Shown here: in pieces, positions 63,471 through 64,000 of the stretch
Numbering within the stretch: the first letter of the stretch is position 1
Layout of the letters: each line of letters opens with the position of its first letter
Program-made: the position numbers and the translations under genes
The notes under the pieces: generated by a model
Told to the model about the DNA's origin: nothing
The model's input: the letters and a program-made list of their open reading frames with translations, nothing else
The model's database searches: none
Assembly: GCA_913043285.1 (NCBI GenBank)
Contig: CAJWML010000010.1
Coordinates: 1 to 64,000 of the forward strand
Source: CAKZNE01 sp002695025
GTDB taxonomy: Bacteria > Bacteroidota > Bacteroidia > Flavobacteriales > Schleiferiaceae
DNA: 64,000 bases
Direction of reading: 5' to 3'

Positions 63471-63478
63471 TATATTTG
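63471..63478 (+). promoter_or_regulatory. -7 promoter element TATATTTG before the sulfotransferase
   Basis: Perfect TAnnTTTG match followed by G, only six bases before the ATG at 63485. Transcription would begin near the start codon. This start was chosen for this reason and for the HIPKTAGTT motif. Confidence 0.55.
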
Positions 63479-63484
63479 GCCATA

Positions 63485-64000
63485 ATGAAAACGGTTTTCA
63501 TTCATATTCCGAAAACGGCAGGCACTACCATGATGGAACTGCTAATGAAAAATTACAAACCCTCTGAGATCCATCACCTCACAAAAGCCGGTAAAATGAG
63601 CGGTAGTGAGATCCAGGGTTTTGTGGAACGCTATCGATGCCTTTTCGGGCATTTTCGTTTTCACCCTGAGCTGGTACGCCCGGAAAACTTCCTCTTTGCT
63701 TTTCTTAGGGACCCGGTAGACCGATGTATATCCAATTTTTTTCACCTGATCCGCGAGCAGCGGTATACCGATCTGAAGGCCATGGAAGCCATGGAGTTTT
63801 ACCTATCGGAAGAAGAGTTAATTAAGACAGGCAACTGGAATCGCCAAACCCATTTCCTGGCCGGGACCAAGGGCAGGAAATTCTTTAAAAATGAGGAAAA
63901 GTACCATGTAAACCTGGCCATTGAGCGCCTGGAACAGCTCAGCTTTATAGGAATTACCGAGCATTTTGAGGAAAGTGTTTTTATGTTGGGACAAAGCCTG
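63485..64000 (+). CDS. Sulfotransferase family protein, 3' end missing
   Basis: First 172 residues of a sulfotransferase (family 2 type) that uses PAPS. The 5'-phosphosulfate loop is IHIPKTAGTTMMELLM at residues 6-21, and the 3'-phosphate site FAFLRDPVDRCISNFFHLIR (R-D-P-x2-R-x2-S) follows. The gene runs off the window. It is unlike the enzyme at 24.2 kb in motif form (IPKTAGT versus HRSGTS), so it probably acts on another glycan. Confidence 0.88.
   Translation, partial: MKTVFIHIPKTAGTTMMELLMKNYKPSEIHHLTKAGKMSGSEIQGFVERYRCLFGHFRFHPELVRPENFLFAFLRDPVDRCISNFFHLIREQRYTDLKAMEAMEFYLSEEELIKTGNWNRQTHFLAGTKGRKFFKNEEKYHVNLAIERLEQLSFIGITEHFEESVFMLGQSL

Noticed and set aside
1..64000. tRNA, rRNA, CRISPR arrays, insertion sequences, prophage or integron attachment sites
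   Set aside because: None recognised by reading; no repeated spacers, transposase motifs or cloverleaf candidates were seen.

Overview
The window is chromosomal DNA from a member of the Bacteroidota, most likely a marine-type Flavobacteriia relative; genus and species cannot be assigned from it. The evidence is two secreted proteins with type IX secretion (T9SS) sorting tails, many TAnnTTTG-type -7 promoter elements, weak Shine-Dalgarno sites, several TTG/GTG starts, and family-typical genes (S9 DPP IV next to a POT peptide transporter, DUF3857/transglutaminase proteins, sigma-54-type response regulator, FadN-order beta-oxidation fusion). No rRNA, tRNA, insertion sequence, prophage or CRISPR array was recognised. 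Coding density is high, with many ATGA/TGATG start-stop overlaps and five convergent pairs whose 3' ends overlap.

Layout. 1-3.8 kb: MscS channel (cut by the window edge), Ppx/GppA phosphatase, a NtrC-like regulator without DNA-binding domain, an outer-membrane barrel and a small acidic protein. 3.8-6.2 kb: MATE exporter, BioY biotin transporter, azurin-like lipoprotein. 6.3-9.8 kb: two glycosyltransferases and a polyprenyl-phosphate sugar-1-phosphate transferase. 9.8-16.2 kb: M1 aminopeptidase and two tandem DUF3857/transglutaminase-like secreted proteins. 16.3-19.9 kb: a membrane-protein cassette (membrane protein, winged-helix regulator, DUF4173-like protein, three small tandem membrane paralogues). 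19.9-28.6 kb: RecG, then a glycan export and modification cluster (ABC-2 permease, Wzt-like ATPase, sulfotransferase, two GT2 enzymes, O-antigen ligase/polymerase-like protein with TPRs). 28.7-37.4 kb: DedA protein, class III aminotransferase, PAS/GAF histidine kinase with single-domain receiver, FAD-linked oxidase, DPP IV. 37.5-45.2 kb: POT transporter, thioredoxin-like protein, DUF1015, SRPBCC, ArnT-like glycosyltransferase, flippase-like membrane protein, Dps, acyl-CoA thioesterase. 45.6-55.6 kb: T9SS protein, GNAT acetyltransferase, dihaem cytochrome c, Crp-like regulator, acyl-CoA dehydrogenase, ECF sigma factor with a membrane-anchored putative anti-sigma/barrel partner, PKD-domain T9SS protein. 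55.8-63.4 kb: CDP-alcohol phosphatidyltransferase and a fatty-acid oxidation block (thiolase, FadN-like fusion, MarR regulator, coiled-coil protein, acyl-CoA synthetase). 63.5 kb to the end: start of a sulfotransferase.

The strongest unlisted signal is a perfect palindrome with the 16-base core ATTATGCGCGCATAAT. It occurs twice, about 9 kb apart: in front of the acyl-CoA dehydrogenase gene and in front of the marR-fadN-thiolase operon. In both places its centre lies the same distance (17.5 bp) upstream of the first base of a -7-like element. This points to a MarR-controlled beta-oxidation regulon with repressor bound inside the promoter. A second lead is the ECF sigma factor whose partner appears to join a cytoplasmic anti-sigma-like segment, one transmembrane helix and a C-terminal beta-barrel-like region.
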